Position numbers and translations under genes: made by a program. Positions 1 through 15,000 of a stretch of 64,000 bases of DNA are shown here, piece by piece. The stretch is from Dipetalonema caudispina. Taxonomy: Eukaryota; Nematoda; Chromadorea; Rhabditida; Onchocercidae. Positions within the stretch are counted from its first letter, which is position 1, and every line of letters starts with the position of its first letter. The stretch spans positions 310,001 to 374,000 of the forward strand of contig JABVXV010000037.1 in the NCBI GenBank assembly GCA_013365325.1, given 5' to 3'. The notes below the pieces were generated by a model. It searched no databases. It was given only the letters and a program-made list of their open reading frames with translations, and was not told the DNA's origin.

Positions 1-3000
1 CCGGTAAGTTTTACTCTCGTTATTCATTTGAATGAACGAAAAGTATTTCTATAAAACCTGAAGATGTGTACCTCTTCACTATCCGGTAAAATAGCACGAA
101 GACTGTTTAATCGTTCAAGACCGAAAAATTCTCCATGTCCTTTTCGAACATTTTCGATAATTTGTGATGTACCTTAAAATTGTACACTTATACTTGATTC
201 AAAATATATGATTTTCATAAAAATATTTCGGTTTAAAAATAGCAAAAAAATCTAATTTAAAAAACTAAAAACTAAATTACCTTCTTTGAATTGCTTCAGG
301 AAAATGCTCACGTTAAAGCTTCGTTTATGTGATAGCAAAGTAATTACTGCATTTTTTCTAGTTGTACGTCGTTCAACGTTTGATGCATCAGTACATGGTC
401 TTACAGCAGCACAGCTAAACATCGATTCCAATTCATCGAAATTAAGATGTAATTCTGAAAATTCAGCACATCTGGAAATCAGTGTAAAAAAGAACTTCAA
501 GATTTGGGGGTTTCTGTGGAATAAATTTGATTTTTAAAAATATTTAATAAAAAAAAATAAGTTAGAGTAAGATGGTTAACTGATAGATGACAGAAAAATT
601 TTCAGTCTTATCCAGGAAAACCAAACATCTAAAATATTACAGGGAATATCATGACCACAAAACAATCTGAATAGATACCGAATTTCAGATTCCCATTTTC
701 CGTTTATAGAAGGCGTATTCCTCTTTTTAACTGTAACAAAGCGAAAATATGAATTTGTTTGGTTTTTAAAAATTTGACCTAATAGAAATGTCAAAATGGT
801 ACCATTTTCAGACAGTCGTGCGGAAGACATCCAAACGTTGTGAATTTTTTGCATACCATCACCAATTACCTAAACATTTTCAAATTTTGTCATGTAGTTT
901 CTTTCGAAAGATATGCAATGTTTTAAATTTTCAAATTACATAATTCGAAGGAGTTTTCTTCATTCGGTCATCCTTTCAGGCAAACAGGATTATGTCGCCT
1001 CTGTCGTAAATAGAAACAATCCGTGGCAACTTTACATTAAAGAAAATTGGAACAGTTAAAAACTTTAAGAAAAATTGGATTTATTAGAAATTTTATAGAC
1101 CTCAAAAAAAAGTAGTGTCGGAAAATTTTAAAAATAGTTTTTATTAATTCTTTGATGTTGCTAAGTTTTTTTTTTCACAAATTCTAGAACTGACCTTTTC
1201 AACGGGTATTTTAGTCCATTGGATTTGTTTCATTTGTGAGCCAGCTTTAGGCATTGCTTTTGGTTTCAATGCTTTCGGTATATCAAGTTTTTTCTTTGGT
1301 GATAGCCTCAACCCTTTCGCATTTAGCTGAAGCGGTGGAGGTGGCGGTGGTCCAGCCGAGATTTCTGACGATAATGGCGGTGGTGGTGGAGGCGGTGGTG
1401 GCGGAATTGATGGTGCAACAACGGTTGGTAACGGTACACCGAGTATTGATGATGCTGAAAAAATGAAATTTCATGAAGTTTTTACTTGTACGTATAGCAT
1501 AAAAGTAAATCATCTCATTTGTGATAAAATTTAAAAAATAAATTACGAATTTCTAAATTATTACATAATGACAAATAGAACAATATGTGTTTAATTAATT
1601 GCGAATAAATGCAAAATTTTTGGAAAAATGAATAAAAGTCTTAATACCAGAAAGGATAGGAATAATTAATTTCTTAAAAATACTACACTTGGCAGTGTTT
1701 TTCTTTTCTTTTTTTTTTCTAAATAGACGGATGAAAAAGTACAAATAAACGGTGAGCATATGAAATTTTCAATTCGAAATATTTTTCCGCACAAATCCCT
1801 ACCACTAATTGAATTAAATTAGATGGTTTAAAATAGGAAGAGAAGGTTATTAAATGCATTGAATCTCAGAAAATTCAAGTATATTTTAATATAAGCATTA
1901 TTATTATTCGATCATTCAATTCAATGATCCTAATGCATGACAAAAACATACTTGTACAATCTTATGATCTCATATTATCCAACAATTTTATGAAATTCAT
2001 TCTTTAGTTGAAAAAAAAAATTTTAACTTTCCAAAAAAGGAAATGAAAATGAGGCCAAGAAAGTTTATGGGAGACTTGAAATTACAAATAACATAAAATA
2101 TTAATGTAGTAAACCTTGAATGAGTTTGTCCTCTTTGTCCTCAACCTTTCCTCCTATCTTCTGTTTGCCGGTTCCGATCGCCATTCCCATTATTATTTCA
2201 GCATCGTTCTTCAAAAAAAAAAAAAAAGAAAAAAAAAGAAAAGAAAAGAAAAAAATACCTTTTCTTATCAGTTAATAATATTTAAACTTGTCTCGACTTA
2301 ATAATGTCAAACATCAATTTTTGTCCTCTTCAAATACTAACAATAACTCCTCTTCTGAATGTCTCTTTTGGATTTCATTTTAAAATTATTATTAATTCTA
2401 TACAGATAGATAAGTGTGGCTTGATTAAATTTTAATCCAGATATCAATATCACTAATCAGATCAAAAGTAAGATAACTGTAAACAAATAGACTACGATAC
2501 AGTGCAGTAAATATAGAAACTTTAGTCCTTTTTATTTTTAGATATTTTTCGGAAAAAAAAATCCTGTTCATAATCCAATGTGGATAGTTGTTAAAATATA
2601 AAATTTAATTTAATTTAAAAAGTATAATAAAATTTTGAAATAAACGATTAAGATTTCAATTGTTTATTTGAAAATATTACCATCACATTAGTAATCAAAT
2701 ATTATTACACCGAACAAAAATATCTCAATGATAAATTGATATACTTGAAGAGATTTAAAATTTCTTTAACAAAGAATTAATTAAATAACTTACCGAATTA
2801 CATTTAAGCAACAATGCTTCAATCAATTGTTCAATATTACTAAGATTCACCGAATCTGTTTTATTCTTTAGCAAATTTACTAATTGTAGGAGAGCACTGT
2901 CTTTGTAACATGAATCATCCAAGCTCTGAAATATTTTTGCATCCGATAATATTAGTGAAAAAAAAAAAAATGAAGTTGTACTGTTTTCGGGGATATCGAA

Positions 3001-6000
3001 ATATCATAATTTTAGTGATGGAATAACTGTACAGATAGAATGGATAATTCCATTTCTTTCTCATATATTTATGGTTGAAAAATATTTGAAAAATTTTTAC
3101 AAAAACATATTTTTGTTCGTTGAAAAAATTTTATATTTACGAAATGAAATTAGAAATTGTATGGGACAAATAGTTGAATGAACGAAAGAAATTAGCATAT
3201 AAATTAGTTGATTTTAGTGAATGAAAATAAATTTTCCTCCATTTTCTAAATTTTTTTTTTCAAATTATATGAGAAATAATATTAATCGTCACAAGTTAAT
3301 AAAATACTGTTGGAAAATCATTGATGAAACTTTGAATACAGCAAGTATTAAAATGGAGAAATTGAAAATTTCAACTTTTAAGGAACATATTTCAGCGTTA
3401 GCATCCAATAATTTTGCATTGACAATATATTACTCTTTAAATTCAATCAAGTTCGTTGAATATTTTTAATATTTTTAATAAATTTAATATGTGTAAAATA
3501 TTTTTAATACATATAACTCATGAACTCTTCACAAAAAAACTTTCTACCATTTGTCAGCAAATTTATTTATTTTTTTTTTTTTTTTTTGTCCAAACTAGTC
3601 CACTTCTTAATCCATAAACTTATTAACTTAGGCTCAAGTTGTACCATATTTTCTGTCTTCAAGTATGCATAATCTACATTTGGGTAAACATATTTAGCTA
3701 ATTTACTAAATATTTGATGTAAATATATTTATTTACAAAGCTTAATGTCAATTATATTTGCTTTACTCATCAAACTGTAAAATTTTTTTAAAAATGATTT
3801 GTGAAAAGATGTAAATTTTAAATTATTAACATATAGGTGAAAAATATTTTATACATTATTATTCCAAGTTGGCGTTGATTGAACCGTTTCCACAGAAGCC
3901 ATTCGATATCCGTCTTCTTCTTCTTCTTCTTCTTCACTTTCTTCAGTGAATGAATTCGAATCTTCAGCTTCTGTAAAGGATGACGATCGACCTGTAAAAA
4001 TGATTCATATTTTTGATCTTTTAAGTCTTAATTATTTGGAGAAAAAAATATATTGGGATGAACTCTTATTTCTTAATAAAATGATAAAAAGTGAAAATTT
4101 TTTCAACACCTCTTATGCATATATCACCATTTTGAAGATGTCTCGATTGCCAATGCTCAATTTGTTCACTTATTTTACGATCAAATTCACCAAATGTTCC
4201 ACTGCTCAATAATGCTCTAAAAAATGCTCGAGATTTTTTATTTTATTGAAATTGATGTAACACAATAATGCTTATTATATTGTTGATCCTTGACCTTATT
4301 TGTTACAAATTCTTCGATTATGACTAAATAATAGTGAAATTTTAATTAGCCAACGTGTACTATGAAATAATCATTCTAGGGTCATTCATAGCTGATGTAT
4401 AGTTGTAGTACCTAATAACTATACGAAATAATAAATCAATCAGATTGTACTGAAGTAATAAAAATAATTGCTATTAAAATATGATTAGAATAGAAGTAAA
4501 TTTCAAATGTCTGAGATGACGAAAAGCTAAATGAAGCAAATTTTGGATGCAAATAATTTTCATCTTTTCTTGAACAGTGTTGAAAATAGTTTGTTACAAG
4601 TAAAAAAGTTTAAAGATGAAAAGGGAAAAGGAAGAAAAGAAAGAAAAATAAACAAAACGTCCATTTCCGGATGAAATGATTTTTAATCTTGCATAAACTG
4701 CTAAATATTGTATACAATTCATCATCAATCCTAACCTTATGACCTAATTTTCGCGTTCAAAACTTCTTGATATCAATTACAAAACTGAAAAGTAGCCTTT
4801 CTAAATGTCTTCATAATTTGATCAATAATCAATCATCTCAGTTAATCGTTTCAGATAAGATTTGACACCCTTGAGAATTGAACAAACGGTTAATCTGCCA
4901 CAAAATTTATTTCAATTGTAAAAGTTAATTTACAAATATACTCTCTTGACAAAATTCATCGAATCTGTAAAGTAAGAAAAGTTTTACCTATCACTGATAA
5001 GCTTGCAATTCGTTCAGCACTTTCTCTTTCATTTTTAACTAGAATTGGTACATATTCCCTATCAGAATTTCAAATGAAATACATGAAATGATTGCAATAT
5101 AAATTACTAATGCAAATTTTTTGAGAAATGAGCGTTGAATTTGCCTTTATATTCAACACTGAAACTTTCCTGATGATGATACAATTGTCCATCGGGCAAG
5201 GCCAAGCATTGATCATCGAAAAAAAGATTTACGATACGATGTGAACAGTTTAACTGTTTAATTTATTTGTTGAATGGACGTTATTGAAAACAAAAATCTT
5301 TCATTTCAAAATGTTTAAATTTAAAAACTAATCCTCTGCTAACTATTTGGATTTTTACCACTAATTTTTTACAAAATTCGTTTGATAATAGAAAGAATGT
5401 AACCCATTTCGTTCATATTTCATGATTTGAAACATTCATAGATCTCGTCTGTCAGGAATTACTTGACAGCATTGATGAGATCTTTGTGTGACATATGTCG
5501 AATCACGTAAATACAACGAATCTAGGTAAATAAATGATAGGGAAAATTCATTGTATCTCTTAATTTAAGGCCTTTTTTTTATGCTTTAAGCATTCCAAAA
5601 AAAAAAAAAAAAAACTTAATTCTCATTAGCATCTCTTCATACTTTTTGTTTTCCTTTGAATTTTGCTCCTATATGCAAAAAGAATGATTGCTAAATTTAA
5701 GAGCTAAAAATAAGGAAGTTTATTGCGAAAAGAATATGTAAATTATTTTAAGGCCAACTAATAACAATAAATGATTTTAAAATGAATGAATTGAGGGAAT
5801 GAAAGCGGTCGAAATAGGTGTTGTTGATATTTTATTCTATCACTTATAATAATGGTTGGGGTAAGCTAAAGGATTAGGTATGTGGTGACAACTACGCTAA
5901 CTCTATTTACCGGTTGGTTAAAGCGCAAATGATATCAACTAACATAATGGTAACAGATGATTATTATTCATAATTAATGCATATGTCACTAGGAAGAAAA

Positions 6001-9000
6001 TGGAATTTTAGTTAATTTCACATAAATTAGCTGATTATTTAGATAAGAACAAAGAATACGTTTATAGATGAGAGAGGATTAATATACAAAAGCAAAAAGT
6101 GACAAAATTATCCATCAATTATCGCCTCTCTCTCTCTCTTTCTATCTTTCACTCAGAGTGGACAAATGACAAGGACCTCTTTGTTGGCTAACATTTCCCA
6201 GCAATGTCATTTAGTATTAATATGAGATAACACTCAAATATAATCGTATGACAGTATTTCTGATGAATGATCTTAGCAGAAGAAAAGATCGATTCATTGT
6301 TAATTGATTATCAAATGTTAAGTAATATTGATGATAATTACGAATCAATTATCATAGTTTGAGTAAATTGAATGAAAGTTGCCTTTTAACCTATTACCAT
6401 AATTGGATCATCGTTAAATTGATGAAACAAAGCAATGAATTTAAAATGTAAAATAGTATAGTACCAGAAGAAATGAACAGTGATTGGTGCAAATGATAGT
6501 ATTCCAATGAAATGATAGAAATAAATGTGCTAAGATCAACAAATGATAGATTGTGATGGAAAAGTAAAATGAAAAAAAAAAAAAAAAAAAAAAAAAAGGT
6601 GAAAACAAACAATAAGAAAGCAAAAATATCAATTCTAAAAATACAAGCATTTAACAAAGTGCATATTAATCACTATTGAAAAAAAAAAAAATTTGAGATA
6701 ACAGATCATCTCGATATGATAATTTCATTTTCAAAGCAATTATTTGTTTATCTTGATCTTAATCATGAATGTAGCTAAGGCTCAATAAATGTCTAATGGA
6801 GTCTAGGTGAACATCAAAAACTTTATATTATCGTCTCAAAAAGGTAGACTAAACTAGGTTGATTCACGATAAGCATCTTAAATGTCATTGATAAATAAGC
6901 TAACAGTCTGGACAATGTCCATTATATCGGAAGATTTGGGTAATTAGGAAAAGTTTTGATGAAATCATTAAATTATAAATTTATTCCTGAAGAAATTATT
7001 ATCAATAATTATAGAATTCTCGAGATATTATCATTATATGAAAGCACATAGGTTATAAGAGGATGACTAAAAACTTTCAATGTATTATATTCCTTTATCA
7101 TCACTGTTTGCATAAATGAAAAGAAGAAAAATTTAACGAAAGAATGAATGATTTCAATATTTGAAATGTTTTCAAATATGCACATTAAATTGAATGGTGC
7201 TAATGTTATACGTCACATGTGCTAATATTTTCACGTGTAATTAAAACAATCAAATTACGATATGATAGTTCATATGAGTTAAATCACAAAATAAAATACT
7301 TCATTCAAATAATTTTCAATAAATTATTTTAGGATGAGTAAAATTAACATTGTCACATTAACCTTGATCGTATTGCTTTATTTATTTATTTGATTAAAAT
7401 TTTATGATACATTCTAATTTGAATGCTTTCTATCCCACCTTCAATCCGATAGATATCACTCCAAAACATTGTGACAAACCCTATCTCACTCACCTGATTT
7501 GTTTTGTTCATTTATTTTGTTGTTGTGGAGAGAAAATGAAACGATTAAAATTTATTTCAGGTTTAAATTTAATATTCTACACTCTCCCCTCTTCGCCATT
7601 TTTCCCCTCCTGCTGTTCACTAAATTGCATCATCGAAAAGAATATCCTTCACGCTTCCTTTCATATTCCAATTTATTGCACAAACAAATTGAAATTTCAT
7701 TCCCTCCTCATCAACCTCGGCCTTGATTGAAATTTTTAACCAAAATTTGCTGCTATTATGTGAAATGATTTCATGCTTTTCTCTTCGCCTTTTTTTTTTT
7801 GCATTGAATTCCTCAGCGTAAGCTTATTGTCAACAGTACATCTAACAAATAATTTTTCAAAAATTCTTTAAATAGCTTTATTTAAAAATAGCTCAAATTT
7901 TAGAAATTGAATAACCCGATACTGATTTTACTTGATATCCGAATATATCGTTGCTTTAATATTAAGTTTGGTATTTGGCACACTTCTTTTAAGCTTTCTT
8001 AGATAGTTCATCAATTTAATTCCAAATTATAAAATCTTTCCCATAATTCGATTGTATATTTCAAAAGTACATGCATATCTACCGATAAAGCGTTTTTTTT
8101 TTTATGATGATCGTTGAATACCACGACAGTCGAAATCATTAATAACTTGATAAATGAGGATTAGACAAAGCATAATATCGTCAGATTCGGCGGAGAATGT
8201 GAGTTATGAATTTGATGGAGTCATTCCACAATGATGAAAATTTATATCAACAAAAAAATCATGACTAAACACATCATTATCAGGGTTATAAGCTATTATT
8301 TTCTTGCTTTTAGCCAGGCATTTCATTATATTTAACTTATTGGCCAGTTATGATTGTTGGCAATTTTATGTATCACATTTGCACAACATCCATTAAATCT
8401 ACGATACGAAGAAATAAAAAAAATATCAATCAATCTTTCAATATAAAATAGCGAAAATTTCAATGAAAAAATAGGAAAGCTCGAGCAAATTTTTAGTAGA
8501 CTTTTTTTTTTTTTTTGGTAAATTTAGTAAATTTAGCAGAATACTTCATAACATACGATATAATACAGTGATACAAGAAAAATTTCATAGAAGCAGACAA
8601 AAGGAACAATATGATCAATGTTGATTTTAAAGGACAATAAAATTCAAAGTGTTGTTAGCTTAAGAGTATAATGATAAAATGATTCATACAACAAATTTAA
8701 TCGTTGTATGTGTCATTTGTACTTGAGTTTTTGAGCTATCACTGAAATCAGTTATATTTCTATGCGGAATGATTCCTTTTTTGAAATAACACAAAATTTG
8801 AAAAGAACTTACAATGCAAAGATTCAGAAAGAGAAACTGAGAAAGATGAAGAAATAGCAACAATTACCTCTCGATATAATTAACTAAAAAGCTAATATTT
8901 CAAAAATAAAAACTAAAGAAAGTTTCATCGAATTTTCACTAAATTTTTTGATTAATTTCAGAATTATTTAGCATTTTTTGGATGGAATTTTTCTTTTGCC

Positions 9001-12000
9001 TAATGCAAACTTGGCATTATTAGAATAAACTTAAGTGAGTCGGTCCGTCAAAGTGATGTAAACACATCAGCAAATTTATACTCCAATCATACAATCTGAT
9101 ACTGCAAAGGGGGAAAAAAAATGTACAAATATTTGTCGATAAGCTTTTTCGCATCAATTTTAATAAGTAACTATCTTTTATGCATGCTTTGAAGGGTATA
9201 TGGAAAATACGAGTAGTACGATATATACATATGTTGAAGAGAATACTGCAATATAGATCGATTGCTTTTATTAAAGGTATTTTTCGAAGTATAACTTTGT
9301 TATAAGAAAAGGAAAAGATTAAAAGTATCTACAAATATTCCATTTCGCTGATCAAATATTTTTAAAAATAAATAAATAAAATCAGAATAAAGAAAAAAGT
9401 TGGATTGATTCATTGCTGAATTTTGTGAGATTTTTTCCCAAAAAATTATATTTCGAGGTTTCTTAAATGCTAATATGTTAATCTTAATTACTTATTTCAT
9501 TCTTAACAGTTTCTTTAATTAACATTATTTGTGATTTAAAGATAGAAATATTTTCTCTCGCAAATTAAAAATGATAAAATTGCTGTTCGAAATGCTATAT
9601 GAATAAAAAATCATGTACCGATCGACTACAAGTCTTTACGGGGAACTTAGATGACAGTTACCGAAACATTTCGTCTAAACAGCAAACTGTTTCCGGTAAT
9701 TAAAATTATTAGAAATACAAATGAATAACTGATAGAGCAGTGGAAAATGGATTTTTCATCGACTTTTTTTTTTTTTTTTTTTTTGAAGGAAATGAAATTC
9801 AAATTTGTAATGCCAATTAAGGCAAAGATTTTTGTGATTTTTGAGAAATAACTCAAATATATACAATTACAAATATCATTCAATAAAAGAAAGAGTAATT
9901 TTTTAAAATTAAAACAATTTCTATAAAAAGGATGGAAAATTTAATGAAATTATAAAAATTCGGCAAAAAATTTGAACATTTTACCTCCAATCACACTTAA
10001 ATTGATTAATCCTACAGAAAATTTTGTTGTAACCCGCTGTAAGGTTTATTTGTTTGCCCAGTAATGAGAGGAGAGGAAGAAATGATGCTTCATAATATAT
10101 TGGATATGAAAATGCTAAAACCGGAAGTGCTTATTAACCGGAAGATACCATCAACTTATTGTTCACAGCAACAGATTGAGTGCCATTAAAGAGAACCAAA
10201 AATCGATCAAATATGAAAATATCATTGTTTGAGGTTTATTTAAGAAAATAGTATCGTAATTTGAGAGATAAAACTATTGCTCAGATTAATAGATCAATTA
10301 AATAATCGATAAAATATTGTTATTTAAGAAATAAGGAGGGACAATTCATATGAAAAGCAAAGAGTAACCATAGAGTTAATTGAATGCGACATTACCGCTT
10401 CTGATTATCATGTAAAAAGATGAAGCAAAGGATCATTGTAGGCTTGGAAGATGTAAAAATTGTATTAGCTTATTTCATTTTCTTATATGCTTGGGAGACG
10501 GCGGTAATATTTAGGTTTAATGTTTGATAGAAGAAAGAAATAAAAAATCATTGATTATAGCAATTAGTTTTTTCTTATCGATCATCTTTTGAGATATTTT
10601 GAGTGATTTGAGAATAAAACAGTTAAATAATTTTAAAATAAATATCGAAAATTTTTGATGAAAATGCTAAATCATCGATTGCAAACGATCGATCACTTCG
10701 ACACAAAGTCAATTCATTTCATCTGCTAATTCGAAAAAAAAGAAAAAGTATCCTATTTACGGATCCGAGAAAGGTTTCAACAAAATTTACTACATAACTA
10801 ATTTTTAAATTGCTCCTTTTTTTTCATCAAATTGATGAAGTGATGTAGTTGAGTGAAATGAAATTGGTAATAAAAGGTATTTTAAAATTTTGTTTATCGA
10901 AATTAATGAAATCAGAAAAAAAAGGTTATAATGGGAGAAGAAAAAAAAAACTATAAATAAAATATCATACCTTATTTGGTTGACACGTTCGCTGACATTC
11001 AATTCTGAAATTATTCAAATTTAAATGTGTAAACAATTATCATTTTGTTATAATATTTAGCGGCATGATATTTTGAATAAGATTAATGCTTGCGATTCAA
11101 GGTTACATATCGTACAAAGTAATTAGAATCCTCAGATTATTAACCTAAATCTAAAATTCCAATTAATAAAACCTGATCAATGCAAGTAGCACAAATTTTA
11201 TATTTGTAAAAATTGTTGGGAGCATTAAATTTATGAATAAAAGTGTATTTTTGCGATTTTTACTGAATGGGATGGTGTTAACTGTGATTTATTTATCTTT
11301 TTTTTTTGCTGTATTTTTCTTATTTTTGATTGACATAATTGTATGACAACTTTTCAAAGTAACTCAAAAAAAAAAAAAATTATCTCAAATTTCCCCTGAG
11401 AGTTACCAATCACTTTACATATTTTTAAACTAAGAGTAAAAACAAGGGAGAAAAAGGATAACAAATGAAAAGGCAAAAAAGAAAATTTATTTATTCATCA
11501 ATGGATATCTTTTCTGTCTTTTTGTAGTGTAACATAAAATGATCATAAATTATCACTCATGATAAGAAATGATAACAAAATAGAGCAGACTAAAAACTAA
11601 TCATGCAGTTGTAGTGGGGACTATTATTTTAAAATAGATAAATGACCATTGTCAATAATAAAATAAATGTTTACAGTGGTTATAACAAACGATTTAAAAG
11701 TACGTAAAGTACTTGGTTAAAAATTATGACTAATAGTTTATGCAAATTAATACTCAAAAAAGTTTTTTCCGCTAAAAAATTACGGTATAAAAGAGAACCA
11801 TATTTAGATTCAAATAATATCATTCAAAAAAAAAAAAAAAAAGAAAAAAAAAATCGGATTACTTAATTGGAACCAATAAGGTAAACGTCAAGATCGAAAC
11901 ATAAACGTTACCATGCCATGCATGACGTGTGGTACTTACTTAAATCACAGTTCTTAAAAATTACAATGCAATAAAACATTAACAATGTGACAAAGTGAGG

Positions 12001-15000
12001 AAATTAATGAATAGTGATAAAAAGCGTCAAATCATATCAAATTAAAGAGATAATAGCACATAGTATCGCTAAATTAATGACTTTTTGAAAGTATAGGAAA
12101 TTAAAAGAAAAAAGAACATTGAAGTTTATAGGTAAGTAAGTACCAAAGTGAGTACATTACAATGATGTAGCTTTTTAAATGAAATTTGGGAATATTTGAA
12201 ACAAAGCATTAAGAAGAATTAGACATTTAGATATTCGAAATTCATTAATTTGTTTAATTTCGATGGAGAAAAAGTAACAAATTGTAGGAAATAAATGCTA
12301 CTAAATAATATCCTGAAATTATTAACTGAAATAATAGATATTTCTGACAAATTGCTTTCTAAGCTTTTCATCCCAAAAAAATCCTATCGATATGCTTTTT
12401 CTTCTAAATAATCAATAATGCTTGTTTATACAATAAAGGATTACTAACTTTTTCATAGTTGTAAATGAAAGTAAATTATTCAAAAATTTGTGTAATAGTA
12501 TTTTATTGACAGATTCTTCGTCGAAGAAGAGAATTCAAAAACGAACATTTTTAATTTCATTCGATTAAGAAATGATTCCTCTTTTACTTTTTTTTTTACA
12601 GTGATCGATGATGTATGTATCCATCCACCTAAGTCATCCGGTATTTCACAACATTTAAATTATTTTAGGATATCAAAATTGGTGCAGTAAATCGGCAAAG
12701 ATTATTGATTGTAAATTCAAGAATTTATTGAAGTAATAAATGTGCAGTTATCCCATATAAAAAATTGAGACCTCTAAAAAGAGGCACGTGATATTAATGA
12801 TAAAGATATCCTATCCAATCATTTTACACATTTATACAAGAGATAATATAATTACGTAACATTTCTAAAAAATCTGATTAGTAAAATTAGCATTCTTTTA
12901 TTATGAATTTATATTTTTTTGTAACTTAACAAATTTCAAATGCATGTTCAAACCAGACAGAAGATCGAATATGACCTTAAGACAAAATTTCAAGTGGCAA
13001 GTTTTAAAACAAAATTCAAAAAATTCATTCAATAATTGGTAAAGAAGCATGCAATAAATGCGACAAACGGTTTTTTTTTTTTGTTCAAAGTTCTTCAAAA
13101 ATTGACCTATCACCTCAAGACGCTTCTTATCACTATTGACTGAAAGGAAAAATTGCTGAGATTTAATTGAATAATAAAGCTTTAATTGAGATGATTAGAA
13201 ATAAAAGAATGATAAGAGGAAGATTCAATTCTCCTATAATAATCTCATATCATTAAATGATCATTAGTTATGTTATTAAAGAAGAAATCAATAATGCAAA
13301 ATACCATTCATACTGAATTATTTCCATTTTAGTTTAATTAACAATCATTAATAAGTGATAGAAATATTGATAACAGATATAAGGAAAAAATAAAACTTTT
13401 TTAACAGCTTAACTTTGCATAGATGGAAAAAAGAATCAAAAGTTTTGCAGTTTAGAATCCGAAAGTATTCATTAAAGTTGTTTTGTAAAGCTTTCAAACT
13501 TATAATTTGAAAACTTTTCTCAAATACCTATAAAAATCTTACAATAGATGTTTCAAAATGGAAATTTACAACAAGGCGAATAATATCAATAAAGATTCGG
13601 AAAAAGAAATAATGCCCTTCTGCAGGCTCAGTGATTATTGATGAGAATTGATGACTAATTGAGAAGGAATTTAACTATGAATTTTGAATAAAAGGAAGTT
13701 ATCGATATGACGGAAAGATCAATCAAAGGAATGTTAGGATCCCTTGCTAATATTCCTATTAGCACAAAAATATGTCACGCATTATGGCATTAAAATTAAA
13801 TAAAACTAACATATATTTAGAAATTTAAATGCCCAAAAATCGAAATTGAATCAAATCCGAAAATCAAACGTTAAGTTCTTAGGAATCAGGAAATGAAAAA
13901 ATAAAAATACAAACATCTAATTATTACAATAATTACTGTTTAATTATATTATTAAGTAAATGTTTGACATAATCGTGGAATCGTTAAATATATTTTCATT
14001 TCCTAATTTTTAGCTTCAAAATAAAACAAAGTATAGTTGTGAAAGTTAATGGGCCTACTATTATTCATACGCAAAACTTCTAATTTTTCCCTCCTTCACT
14101 GTGGAAATTGGAGTTAGGAATTTCATCCTTGCCTATAAATGATAAAAGTTTCAGAAAATTTAAAGTTTTGACAACAAATTTTCCATTTCTTTCAAGATAA
14201 TGAACCAAAATTGTATCTGGAACCTTTATTCGACGTCTTTTCTTTAACAAACAAATATTCCAAATTCAATTTAGTAATTTAAGTTTTAAAATGAGTCATC
14301 TTTTTCCGGAAATGATAATGATTATACTTTTATCATGCCTTTCTCCCATATGTTATACATTCCACGACATTCACAATTCAAATTTTTATCTTTCAACTAA
14401 TATTTCTTAAGAGTATATTGGCGTTGAATGAAGAAATTTTCACAAGGCAATTGAAAATGACATCGAAATAATATAAATTCAAGAATGAATTTATGATTTT
14501 TATTGAATGATAGCAATTAGAAGAAGGACATCATGCAAGATGCAAGCGCAAAATTGAAATAATAAAGGATTTTAGAAAGAATAGAAGGTTTTGTTGAATT
14601 TCCGACAGTGTTGTATAAATGAAATGCACTCTTGACCGCATTTGTGGGTTCTACGTTTGAATGGTCCTCAAACTTCTCTAATACAATCTTTTAGATTAAA
14701 AGGTGTTTTGGTTTAATGGATCATTTTTGAAGAGTACTGTAAAAATCAGGGATGAAGAAATGATCATAAATGGAAGATGGGTGTGGAATTTGACGGATAG
14801 AAAAGTTTTTTACGTAAATTTCTCTAGCAGTATTTTAAGTTAAATTGGAAATTACTTGTAGTTATTTCTTTAGATTTAAAGGATACTATAGGAAATAAAT
14901 ATACAAGTTAAATCGTGATTATGCTTGGTACTACTCGTTATGTATGATGTGGCAATTGATGAGATGAGAAGATTACGTCGGATGAATTTACGTCAACGTT

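Noticed and set aside
1195..1454. Glycine-rich plus-strand protein
   Set aside because: The GGT/GGA run on plus is the reverse complement of the FH1 polyproline codons on minus.
1..2925. DAAM, FHOD or FMNL identity for the formin
   Set aside because: The FH2 block KRSFNVSIFLKQFK and the following GxxxFGLERL segment match the INF2/FHDC1 class better.
7404..7730. Plus-strand frame of 108 codons inside a formin intron
   Set aside because: Cys/Phe/Leu-rich with no family resemblance and no upstream or downstream exon; chance opening seems more likely.
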